Assembly (NCBI RefSeq): GCF_021283545.2
Contig: NZ_CP128540.1
Location: 4,127,501 to 4,191,500, forward strand
Direction: 5' to 3'
Length of the DNA: 64,000 nucleotides
Source: Pseudomonas alloputida
GTDB lineage: Bacteria > Pseudomonadota > Gammaproteobacteria > Pseudomonadales > Pseudomonadaceae
Shown here: one piece after another, positions 19,431 to 28,172 of the stretch
Position numbering within the stretch: the first letter of the stretch is position 1
How the letters are laid out: the number at the start of each line of letters is the position of its first letter
Position numbers and translations under genes: made by a program
Notes under the pieces: generated by a model
Database searches by the model: none
The model's input: the letters and a program-made list of their open reading frames with translations, nothing else
Told to the model about the DNA's origin: nothing

Positions 19431-21818
19431 ATGCAGCAAACGCCGTTGAAACTACTGATGGTCGAAGACAGCTCGATGGACGCTGAGCTTACCCTGATGC
19501 GCCTGGAGCGCAGCGGGCTGCATGTGCAGTCGCAGCTGGTGTTCGACCATGCGGGTGTCGAACATGCCCTGCGCCAGGCCCGCTACGACCTGATCCTGTG
19601 TGACTGCGTGCTACCAGGCTCGTCCGGCACAGAAGTGCTGGCCATCGCCCAACGCCTGGCACCCGACATCCCGTTCATATTCCTGTCCGGCATTTATGGC
19701 GAAGAGCACGCGGTGGAAATGATCCGCCTGGGCGCGACCGACTATGTGCTGAAGAAGAACCTGCCACTGCTGCCCAAAGCCGTGCGCCGGGCCCTGAGCG
19801 AAGTACAGGAACGCCAGCGCCGTCGCCGCGCCGAAGAGGCCTTGGCGGACGTCGAAGCACGTGCCCGCATCGCCATCGACGCCGCCGGCATGGGCACCTG
19901 GGACCTGCGCCCGCAAGAGGGCCTGTTGCTGTGGGATGACCGCTGCAAGACCTTGTTCGGCGTGCCCACCAGCACCGAAATGAGCCTTGAAGTGTTCTAC
20001 GCCGGCATCTACCCCGACGACCTGCCACTGGTGCGCGAGGCGGTGGAACATGCCATGCGCCCGGAAAGTGACGGTCATTACCGCGTGGAGTTTCGGATCG
20101 CGCAACCCAATGGCCTGGAACCCCGCTGGTTGCTGAGCAGCGGCCAAAGCCAGTTCGTCGATGATCAGTGCGTTCGCTTCTCAGGCGTACTGCAGGACAT
20201 CCACGCGCAACGCCAGGCCACCCAGGCGCTGCGTCAGCTGAACGAGATGCTTGGCGAGCGGGTCGAGCGCCGTACCCGCGAACGCGATCGTGCCTGGGAG
20301 CTGTCGCAAGATTTGCTGGCCGTGCTGAACAAAGACCTGACCCCGGTCGCACTGAACCCCGCCTGGGAAGCCAGCCTGGGCTTCTCACGCGAACGCCTGA
20401 GCCAGTCCTCCTTGCTGCACCTGCTGCCTGAGCACGACCAGGAACAGTTACTCACCGAACTGGCCGCCCTCGCCCATGGCCGCACCAGCGCGCGCTTTGT
20501 CGGCCGCATCCTGCATGCCGGCGGCCAACAGCGCTGGCTGTCGTGGGTGGTGGTGCCGGAGGACACCTTGCTGTACGTGGTGGCACGCGACATCACCAGC
20601 GAGCGCGAAGCCGCCCTGAGCCTGGCAGACGCCAACGCGCGGCTGCGCGAACAGATCAACGAGCGCGAGCGCATCGAGGCCGCTCTGCAGCAGATGCAGC
20701 GGCTGGAAGCGGTTGGGCAACTAACGGCTGGCGTGGCGCATGACTTCAATAACCTGCTGACGGTGATACTCACCGGTGCCAGCTTTCTGGAGCGCGATCT
20801 GGCCAAGGCCGACCTGGACAAGGCCCGCACTCGCCTCACCCATATCCGCGAAGCGGGCGAGCGTGGTGCCAAGCTGACCTCGCAGTTGCTGGCCTTCTCC
20901 CGCCGCCAGCGTCTGGAGCCGGTGCCGCTGAACCTCAACCGTACCCTGGCCGGCCTGGAAGAGCTGCTGCGCCGCACGCTGGGTGGCAACATCTCGGTAC
21001 GGCTGGACCTTGACCTGGCCCTGTGGCAGGCACTGACCGACCCCACCCAGACCGAGATGATCATCCTCAACCTTGCGATCAATGCCCGCGATGCCATGTC
21101 CGACGGCGGCCAGCTGACCCTGACAACGCGCAACACCCTTATCGACAAGCGCCCGCAACGTCCGGAAGACCCGGACCCGGGCGAGTACGTGATGCTAAGC
21201 ATCCGCGATACGGGTTGCGGCATGAGCGAAGAGGTGCTGGCCAAGGTATTCGAGCCTTTCTTTACCACCAAGGACATCGGCAAAGGTTCGGGCCTTGGCC
21301 TGGCCCAGGTGTTCGGCTTCGCCAAGCAGTCCGGTGGCGGCGTGCGCATCGACACCACACTCGGTCGCGGTACCGAAGTGGCGGTATACCTGCCGGCGGT
21401 AAAAGAGGAGATGGTGAACGAACCCGTGCCAGCAGTGCTCAGTCAGTCGATCAGCGAAAGCGGCCATAACCGCACGGTACTGCTGGTGGACGACGACCAC
21501 CTGGTGCGCGACATGCTAGGCGATGTGTTACGCCAATACGGCTACCAGGTGCGCCAGGCGCACAGCGGCGAGCAGGCATTGGCCTTGCTGGATGACGACA
21601 TTGACCTGCTGCTGACTGATTTCGCCATTCCCGAGTTCAATGGTGCACAACTGGCGCTGGCTGCCCGCGAACGGTATCCCCGCCTGCCGGTGGTGTTTCT
21701 TACCGGTTATGCGGAGTTGCAGGGGCTGGAACTGCCGGGCAGCCTGGTGATCCAGAAGCCGGTGCAGGCTGATGAACTGGCCAGGGCGCTGAACGAAATG
21801 CTGGGGATTTCCGGGTAA
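19431..21818 (+). CDS. Hybrid sensor histidine kinase / response regulator (REC-PAS-PAS-HK-REC)
   Basis: A 795-aa soluble hybrid kinase. An N-terminal receiver (phospho-acceptor D58 in LILCDCVLPG) is followed by two PAS regions (~145-260 and ~290-395), a short coiled coil, HisKA with H437 in LTAGVAHDFNNLL, HATPase (RDTGCGMS, FFTTKDIGKGSGLGL) and a C-terminal receiver with D730 in LLLTDFAIPEF. No membrane segments are seen. As the third gene of the phytochrome operon it is a candidate for receiving phosphate through its N-terminal receiver. The final output is not encoded nearby. Confidence 0.92.
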   Translation: MQQTPLKLLMVEDSSMDAELTLMRLERSGLHVQSQLVFDHAGVEHALRQARYDLILCDCVLPGSSGTEVLAIAQRLAPDIPFIFLSGIYGEEHAVEMIRLGATDYVLKKNLPLLPKAVRRALSEVQERQRRRRAEEALADVEARARIAIDAAGMGTWDLRPQEGLLLWDDRCKTLFGVPTSTEMSLEVFYAGIYPDDLPLVREAVEHAMRPESDGHYRVEFRIAQPNGLEPRWLLSSGQSQFVDDQCVRFSGVLQDIHAQRQATQALRQLNEMLGERVERRTRERDRAWELSQDLLAVLNKDLTPVALNPAWEASLGFSRERLSQSSLLHLLPEHDQEQLLTELAALAHGRTSARFVGRILHAGGQQRWLSWVVVPEDTLLYVVARDITSEREAALSLADANARLREQINERERIEAALQQMQRLEAVGQLTAGVAHDFNNLLTVILTGASFLERDLAKADLDKARTRLTHIREAGERGAKLTSQLLAFSRRQRLEPVPLNLNRTLAGLEELLRRTLGGNISVRLDLDLALWQALTDPTQTEMIILNLAINARDAMSDGGQLTLTTRNTLIDKRPQRPEDPDPGEYVMLSIRDTGCGMSEEVLAKVFEPFFTTKDIGKGSGLGLAQVFGFAKQSGGGVRIDTTLGRGTEVAVYLPAVKEEMVNEPVPAVLSQSISESGHNRTVLLVDDDHLVRDMLGDVLRQYGYQVRQAHSGEQALALLDDDIDLLLTDFAIPEFNGAQLALAARERYPRLPVVFLTGYAELQGLELPGSLVIQKPVQADELARALNEMLGISG

Positions 21819-21935
21819 CCCGGTACGGCACGACCCGCGCTCAGGAGGCGCGGAGGCGCGCAAAATCACAAAAACGCGAAAACCCAGTGCTCATCTTTCC
21901 TGGCACCGGGTTGAATACGTTTTAATCTTGAAAAA

Positions 21936-22010
21936 TGGCAGGGGCGGCTGGATTCGAACCAACGCATGGCAGGATCAAAACCTGCTGCCTTACCGCTTGG
22001 CGACGCCCCT
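21936..22010 (-). tRNA. tRNA-Gln (anticodon TTG)
   Basis: The minus strand reads AGGGGCG for the 5' acceptor arm (22010-22004), a D-arm with AAGCGGTAAGGC, an anticodon arm with GCAGG stems around TTTTGAT (anticodon TTG), the T-loop GTTCGAATC and a 3' acceptor CGCCCCT. Discriminator G and an encoded CCA end at 21936. All four arms pair. No integrase or attachment-site duplication is visible beside it. Confidence 0.96.
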
Positions 22011-22269
22011 GTATCGGATGCAGCATTTGCTGCTCTGACAATTCCAACTGAGTGACAACTGGGTTGTTGTCTTGGAATGCGCGGCACTTTAACAACAAAC
22101 TTTCGGTCTGTGAACCCCCCTGATAAAAAAAATTGCCAAAAAACAGCGAGTTAGTCATTTCGGTGCTGGTGCAGCGACCGTCCGTCGGTTTCCGCCCGCC
22201 TCGCTTCAACACAATCGCATTCCGCACTTCCAATCAGGTAAGCCCATTGCATTGACCAAGGAGGACCCC

Positions 22270-22512
22270 ATGCCTGTCTCTCACGACCTCTACCAGGACC
22301 TGCACTACCCGCGCGAAATCGTCCAGCAGCGCCGCCAGCAGGACAAGGCGCTGGATCGCCTGCTGGACGAGTACGTGGACATCGACAACCAGGTGCTGGC
22401 TGCCGAATCGATATCGGCCGGTAACTTCGTCGACGAAGACCTGCGCCACCTCAAGGAACGTCGCCTGGCGGTGAAGTACATGATCGAACGCCAGCTGGAG
22501 CGAAAGGCATAG
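22270..22512 (+). CDS. YdcH family (DUF465) small protein
   Basis: An 80-aa charged, mostly alpha-helical protein. The pattern HDLYQDLHYPREIVQQRR..DKALDRLLDEY..HLKERRLAVKYMIERQL is typical of the DUF465/YdcH family, whose function is unknown. The start at 22270 follows AAGGAGG at ideal spacing; an in-frame upstream start at 22252 is less likely. It stands alone on the plus strand, between the tRNA and the ZapE-like gene. Confidence 0.85.
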   Translation: MPVSHDLYQDLHYPREIVQQRRQQDKALDRLLDEYVDIDNQVLAAESISAGNFVDEDLRHLKERRLAVKYMIERQLERKA

Positions 22513-22644
22513 CCCGCACAGGCACAAGAGGCGGCCAGACCTATCGCAAGAAGTGATGATTGCCCGGCACTTTCTCTATTAGTCAAAATGGCCGCTCTCG
22601 GGCAAGCTGCAGGCTGCCCCGCCATCGCCCAAGGAGCGTTGCTT

Positions 22645-23715
22645 TTGTCTGCCTGGATCCCTACCCCGCTGCGCCAGCTTGGCCAACGCTTGCGCGGCAC
22701 CGCCAATCAACAGAGCGAGCTGCTCGGCTGGTTCGAGGACAAGGCGCACAGCCGCGGTTATCAGCTGAGTGACGGCCAGCGGCGGGTAATCCACTGCATG
22801 GCCGAACAACTGACGCAGCTTGAACAAGGTCAACCGCGCAGTCTGTACCTGTACGGCTCGGTCGGCCGGGGTAAAAGCTGGCTGCTCGATGGCTTTTTCC
22901 AGGCCGTGCCGATAGCCGCCAAGCTGCGCCTGCATTTTCATGATTTCTTTGCACGCCTGCACCAGGGCATGCACCGCCACCGGGCGCTGGACGACGCGCT
23001 GGGCGCAACGCTGGACGAGCTGGTGGGTGGTTGCCGGGTGCTGTGCTTCGACGAATTCCACGTGCATGACATAGGCGATGCCATGCTGCTCACCCGGCTG
23101 TTCAACGCCTTGTTCGCCCGTGGCGTGTACCTGCTGGTGACCTCTAACTACGCGCCCGAAGGGCTGTTGCCCAACCCGCTGTATCACGAACGTTTTCTGC
23201 CGGTCATTCGCCTGATCAACAGCTCGATGCACGTGCTCGAAGTCGGTGGCGACACGGATTTTCGCAGTTTGCCAGCCAACCGCGAGCATCAGCGTTTTAC
23301 CCAGGGCCATTATGTCTGGCCGGGTGATGCGGCGCAGCGCCAGGCGCTGAACGTGCCGAACGAACAACCGGTGATACTGGACGTGAACAAGCGCCCGCTG
23401 CGAGCGCTGGCCATCGATGGCCGGCGGGTGGTGCTGGGCTTTGACGATCTGTGCGAGAAGGCCACTGCGGTCATCGACTACCTGGTGCTGGCCAGGGAGT
23501 ATGACGAGTGGGTGATCGATGGGCTGGATGACCTCTCGGCGTGTTCGCTGGCGGCTCAGCAGCGTTTCGTCAACCTGGTGGATGTGCTGTATGACCAGGA
23601 TCGACGGGTGATTGTCATAGGTAAACGTCCGCTGGAAGAGAGCCTGGGCGGCCCGCTGGCCGACCTGATGCGTACCCGCAGCCGGTTGGGGCAACTGCAC
23701 CAGATTGCCCCCTGA
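22645..23715 (+). CDS. zapE: AFG1/ZapE-like ATPase, putative cell-division protein
   Basis: A 356-aa P-loop ATPase (from the TTG start) of the AFG1-like family, whose E. coli member ZapE associates with the division ring. Walker A is LYGSVGRGKSWLLDGF, Walker B is VLCFDEFHVHDIGDAMLL, and the C-terminal part keeps ARFLP-like (ERFLPVI), HRPL-like (NKRPLR) and RFVNLVDVLYD blocks. TTG 22645 is preferred because GGAG lies 8 bases upstream; ATG 22588 in the same frame has no ribosome binding site. Pseudomonads often carry another zapE elsewhere, so this may be a paralogue. Confidence 0.82.
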   Translation: MSAWIPTPLRQLGQRLRGTANQQSELLGWFEDKAHSRGYQLSDGQRRVIHCMAEQLTQLEQGQPRSLYLYGSVGRGKSWLLDGFFQAVPIAAKLRLHFHDFFARLHQGMHRHRALDDALGATLDELVGGCRVLCFDEFHVHDIGDAMLLTRLFNALFARGVYLLVTSNYAPEGLLPNPLYHERFLPVIRLINSSMHVLEVGGDTDFRSLPANREHQRFTQGHYVWPGDAAQRQALNVPNEQPVILDVNKRPLRALAIDGRRVVLGFDDLCEKATAVIDYLVLAREYDEWVIDGLDDLSACSLAAQQRFVNLVDVLYDQDRRVIVIGKRPLEESLGGPLADLMRTRSRLGQLHQIAP

Positions 23716-23730
23716 GCCTGCAGTGCCTGA

Positions 23731-23815
23731 GATGGCCCTTTCGCGGGTAAACCCGCTCCTACACGACGGCCTCTGCCGAACCACCGATGCGCGTGCCGCC
23801 CGCGAAAGGGCCATC
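23731..23815. repeat. REP-type inverted repeat between convergent genes
   Basis: A perfect 17-bp inverted repeat (23731-23747 with 23799-23815; core CCCTTTCGCGGG). The left arm also contains the short palindrome CGCGGGTAAACCCGC and the CTCCTACA tail of P. putida REP elements. It lies between the converging zapE-like gene and prpE and could end both transcripts. Confidence 0.85.
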
Positions 23816-23827
23816 GAGGTCAAACCA

Positions 23828-25717
23828 TCAACCCGCCCTGGGCAAATCTGCCAGCACCGCTTCGATCTCCCCCAGCACTGCCGGGTCATCCAGGGTCGAC
23901 GGCGGCACATAATCCTGCCCATCGGCAATCTTGCGCAGCACCGCCCGCAGAATCTTGCCGGAACGGGTCTTGGGCAGGCGCTTCACCAGCCGTACCCGGT
24001 TGAAACAGGCCAGCGGGCCAATTTCCTCGCGCACGCTGCCCACCAGCTCCACCAGCAACTGCGCCTCGGCAATGCCCTCGCCATCCTTGAGTACCACCAG
24101 CGCCAACGGTACCTGGCCCTTGATCTCGTCATGCACACCGATCACAGCACACTCCGCTACCGCCGGGTGGCGGGCGACCAGGTCTTCCATTTCACCGGTG
24201 GACAAACGATGACCGGAAACGTTGATCACATCATCGGTGCGCCCCATGATGTAGACGAAACCATCATCGTCCAGATAGCCGCCATCGCCCGTGTGGTAGT
24301 ACCCCGGATACGTGCGCAGGTAGGCCTGCAGGTAGCGCTCGTGATCCCCCCACAGCGTCTGACTGCAACCGGGTGGCAATGGCAGGGCAATCACGATCGA
24401 ACCCTGATGGTTGGCCCCGAGCAAGTGGCCTTCGTCATCCAGTACGCGAACGTTGTAACCCGGCACCGCCCGGTTGCTCGATCCTGGCTTCGCCGCACTG
24501 CCCTCCAGCCCGACGCAAGGCGCGGTGACCGGCCAGCCGGTCTCGGTCTGCCACCAGTGGTCGTGCACCGGCTTGCCACTCACCCGTTCCAGCCATTCAT
24601 GGGTGCTGGAATCCAGCTTTTCCCCCGCCAGGAACAGTTGCCGCAGCGAGCTGAGGTCATGTTTGCGAATCAGGTCGCCCTCCGGGTCCTCCTTGCGGAT
24701 GGCGCGCATGGCCGTAGGTGCACAGAACAGCGCGTTGACCCGGTACTGCTCCACCACCCGCCAATAGGCCGAAGCATCCGGGGTGCGGATTGGCTTGCCT
24801 TCGTAGAACACCGTGGTACAGCCGCTCATCAACGGCCCGTAGACGATCAGTGAGTGGCCGACCACCCAACCGACGTCGGAAATGCCCCACCACACATCAC
24901 CGGCCTGCATGCCATAGATATGGCGCATGGCGTAACACAGCGCCACGGCATTGCCGCCGTTTTCCCGGACGATACCCTTGGGCTTACCGGTGGTGCCTGA
25001 GGTATACATGATGTACAGCGGGTCGCCGGCATCCAGCTCGACGGGGGCCACCGGCTCGGCGTCGGCCAAGGCCGCCTGCCAGTCCAGGTCGCGGCCAGGC
25101 AGCAGTTCAGCGTGTGCCTGTGGCCGCTGCAGCACCAGCACATTGCGCGGCTGGTGCCGGGCCAGTTGCAGGGCACGGTCAACCAGCGGTTTGTATGCAA
25201 TGACCCGGTCGAACTCCAGCCCGCACGATGCCGTCAGCAACAAGGTGGGCCGGGCGTCATCGATGCGCAGGGCCAACTCGTTGGCGGCAAAGCCACCGAA
25301 CACGACCGAATGCACCGCGCCGATCCGCGCGCAGGCCAGCATCGCCATGGCCGCTTGCGGCACCATGGGCATGTAGATGATCACGCCATCGCCCTTGTTC
25401 ACCCCCAGCTGGCGCAGCAAACCGGCCAGGCGTGCCACCTCGTCGCGCAATTGGTTGTAGGTGTAGGTCTGCTGCACGCCGGTCACTGGCGAATCGTAGA
25501 TCAGCGCCAACTGCTCGCCGCGGCCCTGCTCGATCTGGTGGTCGAGGGCCAGGTAACAGCTGTTCAGGCGGCCATCCGCGAACCAGCGGTGGGTACCGTC
25601 GGCGTTATCTTGCAGGGTCAGGGCAGGCTTGCGGTGCCAGGCCAGGTGTGCGGCCTGTTCCGCCCAGAAAGCGGCAGGGTCGGAAATGGAATGGGCGTAG
25701 CTGTGCTGGTAGCTCAT
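23828..25717 (-). CDS. prpE: Propionyl-CoA synthetase / short-chain acyl-CoA synthetase
   Basis: A 629-aa ATP-dependent acyl-adenylating ligase that converts propionate (and often acetate) to its CoA ester. The adenylation motif is MYTSGTTGKPKGIV near residue 260. Later come GDGGYLDDDGFVYIMGR, NVSGHRLSTGEMED, and the C-terminal PKTRSGKILR whose lysine is the usual acetylation site. The N-terminus YAHSISDPAAFWAEQA is closer to PrpE than to Acs. The start at 25717 is chosen because it aligns with the family; ATG 25783 is longer and unlikely. A LysR regulator lies divergently, and the prp operon is 12 kb away. Confidence 0.85.
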   Translation of the reverse strand: MSYQHSYAHSISDPAAFWAEQAAHLAWHRKPALTLQDNADGTHRWFADGRLNSCYLALDHQIEQGRGEQLALIYDSPVTGVQQTYTYNQLRDEVARLAGLLRQLGVNKGDGVIIYMPMVPQAAMAMLACARIGAVHSVVFGGFAANELALRIDDARPTLLLTASCGLEFDRVIAYKPLVDRALQLARHQPRNVLVLQRPQAHAELLPGRDLDWQAALADAEPVAPVELDAGDPLYIMYTSGTTGKPKGIVRENGGNAVALCYAMRHIYGMQAGDVWWGISDVGWVVGHSLIVYGPLMSGCTTVFYEGKPIRTPDASAYWRVVEQYRVNALFCAPTAMRAIRKEDPEGDLIRKHDLSSLRQLFLAGEKLDSSTHEWLERVSGKPVHDHWWQTETGWPVTAPCVGLEGSAAKPGSSNRAVPGYNVRVLDDEGHLLGANHQGSIVIALPLPPGCSQTLWGDHERYLQAYLRTYPGYYHTGDGGYLDDDGFVYIMGRTDDVINVSGHRLSTGEMEDLVARHPAVAECAVIGVHDEIKGQVPLALVVLKDGEGIAEAQLLVELVGSVREEIGPLACFNRVRLVKRLPKTRSGKILRAVLRKIADGQDYVPPSTLDDPAVLGEIEAVLADLPRAG

Positions 25718-25812
25718 GTCGTTAGAAACCCGGTACTTGTTGTTATTGAAGGGCGAAACTTGAGTATGGACCGCTATACCCACGCCGCCATGGGACTAAA
25801 GTCACAACCGAC

Positions 25813-25835
25813 CTGCAAATTTGCAGACAACGCAA
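25813..25835. promoter_or_regulatory. Candidate LysR operator between prpE and its divergent regulator
   Basis: A perfect 14-bp palindrome, CTGCAAATTTGCAG (25813-25826), overlaps a second dyad TTGC-N7-GCAA (25821-25835). The site lies 62-85 bases upstream of the LysR gene and ~100 bases upstream of prpE, where LysR proteins normally bind to control both directions. Binding is inferred from symmetry and position only. Confidence 0.55.
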
Positions 25836-25897
25836 TTACGCCCCATAACGGTGCAAAGCCTCTAGAATAGGCCTCCCCTTCAACCACCGAGCAGCCC

Positions 25898-26764
25898 ATG
25901 GACATCGAGCAGGCCCGTACCTTCCTGGAAATTGTGCGTTGCGGCAGCCTGGTCGCCGCGGCCGAGCGCCTGTTCGTGTCACAAACCGCGATCACCGCGC
26001 GCGTGCAGCGCCTGGAACAGCAACTGGGTTGCCAGCTGTTCGTGCGTAGCCGCAGCGGCGCCAGCCTGACCAGCGATGGCGAAGCGTTCGTCAGTTATGC
26101 CAACCAGTTGGTGCAAACCTGGGAAGCCGCGCGCCGCGACCTGCCGTTGCCTGAAGGTTGCCAGCAGGTGCTGCATGTGGGCGGCGAGGTGAGCCTGGGC
26201 AACCCGATGATGCTCGACTGGGTAAGTGCCCTGCACCGTGAACTGCCCAGCCATGCCATCCGCAGCGAGGTCAGCGACGGAGAATCGCTGCTGCGCAAGG
26301 TCGAGATGGGCTTGCTGGACGCCGCGCTGGTCTACCAGCCGACCTACGGTCCAGGCCTGCAGGTGGAGCAGTTGATGGAAGAGAAGCTGATTCGCGTGCG
26401 CCGGGTCGAGCGGCCCGAGCCGTACATCTACATCGACTGGGGCGAGGCCTTCCGCCGCCAGCATGATGCCGCCCTGCCCGACTGCGCGCGCCCGGCGCTT
26501 AGTTTCAACCTTGGCCCGTTGGCCCTGCAGTTCATACTCGACCAAGGTGGCAGTGGCTACTTCCGCACGCGGGTGGTGCAGGCCTATCTGGACAGCGGCG
26601 TGTTCGAGCGGGTACCGCAGGCACCGGAGTTCACCTACCCGACCTTCCTGGTGTACCCACGCAAACGCGACAGCGAAGCCCTGCAACAGGCCTTCGCGAT
26701 CCTGCGCCGGCTGGTAGCTGCCGGCGCCAGCGACTGGTCACAACGCTGGGACCCGGTTATCTGA
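25898..26764 (+). CDS. LysR-family transcriptional regulator
   Basis: A 288-aa LysR protein. The N-terminal winged helix-turn-helix is clear (RTFLEIVRCGSLVAAAERLFVSQTAITARVQRLE), followed by a type 2 periplasmic-binding-like effector domain. It is divergent from prpE with 180 bases between, so prpE is the likely target; the effector is unknown. Its 3' end overlaps the convergent HPP gene by 27 bases. Confidence 0.9.
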   Translation: MDIEQARTFLEIVRCGSLVAAAERLFVSQTAITARVQRLEQQLGCQLFVRSRSGASLTSDGEAFVSYANQLVQTWEAARRDLPLPEGCQQVLHVGGEVSLGNPMMLDWVSALHRELPSHAIRSEVSDGESLLRKVEMGLLDAALVYQPTYGPGLQVEQLMEEKLIRVRRVERPEPYIYIDWGEAFRRQHDAALPDCARPALSFNLGPLALQFILDQGGSGYFRTRVVQAYLDSGVFERVPQAPEFTYPTFLVYPRKRDSEALQQAFAILRRLVAAGASDWSQRWDPVI

Positions 26765-27892
26765 AGCCTCGATCTTGCTGAGCAACTGACGCTTGAGGCC
26801 GGCGATCAGGTCGGTCTGGGTGATCACCCCCACCAGCTTGTCGCCATCAAGCACCGGCAAGCAGTGCAGGCCTTGTTCGCACAACAAGGGCAGCAGGCGT
26901 TCCAACGGGTGCTGGCTGCTGACACTGACAACCCGCCTGCTCATCACTTGTGCCATGCGCACCGCCTGGCGGCCGAACAGACCGCGCCAGCTGAAACGCC
27001 CACGCTGCATCGCCGGGCCAACCAGGTCGCTGAGGCTGACGATGCCCACAAGCTTGCCGTGCTGCAGGACAGGCAGGGTTTTCAGGTGATGGCTGGCGAG
27101 CATTTTCCAGGCTTGCTCCAGTGTGGTATCAGGCGTGGCGAACTGCACATCGCGGGACATCACCGAGGCCGCGGTGATACCACCAAGGCTGCGCTGCAGG
27201 GCGTGCTGCTCAGTGGCGAGGATGATGCGCTCCAGCTCGTCACGGCTGACGTCGACGAACTCGCCCAGCTCTTCCAGGGCCAGGTCCAGGTCTTCACTGC
27301 GGATGCCGACCCGCTCGCCGGGCAGTGGGTCATGGGTGTGGTGCAGGTCTTTGCGTGGCAGCGCGCCTTTCGGGTAGCGCACCCCCGTCAAACGGTTGTA
27401 GGCGATTGCCACTGTCACCAGGATCAACGCATTGAGCAGCACCGGCTCCAGCAGGTGATCGCCCAGAGCGGTCAACCCCGGGTCGGCCAGCACCGCGCTC
27501 ACTGCCACACCGCCACCCGGCGGGTGCAGGCAGCGCAACAGGCACATGACCAGGATCGAGATGCCGAGCGCCGCAGCAGCCACCCACAGCTCGGGGCCGA
27601 AGCCTTCGCGCATGGCCAGCCCCACTGCACCCGCCAGGGCGTAGCTGCCCAACACCGGCCAAGGTTGGGCCAAGGGGCCGGAATGCACCGCAAACACCAG
27701 TACCGCCGAAGCAGCCAGCGGGCCGAGCAAGTGCAGGGCGATGCTGGGACCATAGGCCAGGCTGGTCAGCCAGCCCGCGAGGAACAGGCCAAGCAGCGCA
27801 CCGATACCGGCACGCAACCATTCTTTCGGGGGGATGTTGAGGGAGGCCGGCAACAGCCGCTGCAGACGACTTTCGGAACGCGAGGCAGACAT
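26738..27892 (-). CDS. HPP family membrane protein with tandem CBS domains
   Basis: A 384-aa protein. The first ~180 residues form four to five membrane helices of the HPP family, with the name-giving RCLHPPGGG motif near residue 120. The rest is cytosolic with two CBS domains (SVMSRDVQFATPDTTLEQAW and QVMSRRVVSVSSQHPLERLL) that typically bind adenine nucleotides. HPP proteins are linked to nitrite or other small-anion handling in some organisms; no specific substrate can be inferred. It is convergent with, and overlaps, the LysR gene. Confidence 0.87.
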   Translation of the reverse strand: MSASRSESRLQRLLPASLNIPPKEWLRAGIGALLGLFLAGWLTSLAYGPSIALHLLGPLAASAVLVFAVHSGPLAQPWPVLGSYALAGAVGLAMREGFGPELWVAAAALGISILVMCLLRCLHPPGGGVAVSAVLADPGLTALGDHLLEPVLLNALILVTVAIAYNRLTGVRYPKGALPRKDLHHTHDPLPGERVGIRSEDLDLALEELGEFVDVSRDELERIILATEQHALQRSLGGITAASVMSRDVQFATPDTTLEQAWKMLASHHLKTLPVLQHGKLVGIVSLSDLVGPAMQRGRFSWRGLFGRQAVRMAQVMSRRVVSVSSQHPLERLLPLLCEQGLHCLPVLDGDKLVGVITQTDLIAGLKRQLLSKIEASDNRVPAL

Positions 27893-28075
27893 TTGGGCAA
27901 TCGGGATCTTTGGTTTTTCTGTTTAAAAAGAAAGCCCAGCCGAGTTGGCCTGGGCCTCGTATTGCGCATGCAATACCACAAGGGGCTCCGTCCGTGGAGA
28001 GATGGAAACCGCAGGGTTTCGTGGGGGGATTTTGCCGGGAGGGGGGAATTTGGGCTAATTCAAAAAACTGCGGCT

Positions 28076-28098
28076 GTACTGCAATTTTTTTGCAGTAC
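28076..28098. repeat. Perfect 9-bp inverted repeat with T5 loop
   Basis: GTACTGCAA (28076-28084), TTTTT, then TTGCAGTAC (28090-28098). It lies in a 280-base stretch (27893-28172) with no gene, between the HPP start and the histidine kinase stop. Both neighbours run on the minus strand, so the dyad sits upstream of the HPP gene and downstream of the kinase gene. It may be an operator or a weak hairpin. The same stretch has a G-run at 28038-28047 and a short REP-like segment near 28127-28156. Confidence 0.6.
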
Positions 28099-28172
28099 TG
28101 ATAGGGCCAAAGGGTATTGCGTATCCGTGGGAGCGGCCTTGTGTCACGATGGGCCGCACAGCGGCCCCGGCA

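Noticed and set aside
21936..22250. tRNA-Gln as an integration site of an island
   Set aside because: No integrase gene, no duplicated tRNA 3' end and only core-type genes on both sides within view.
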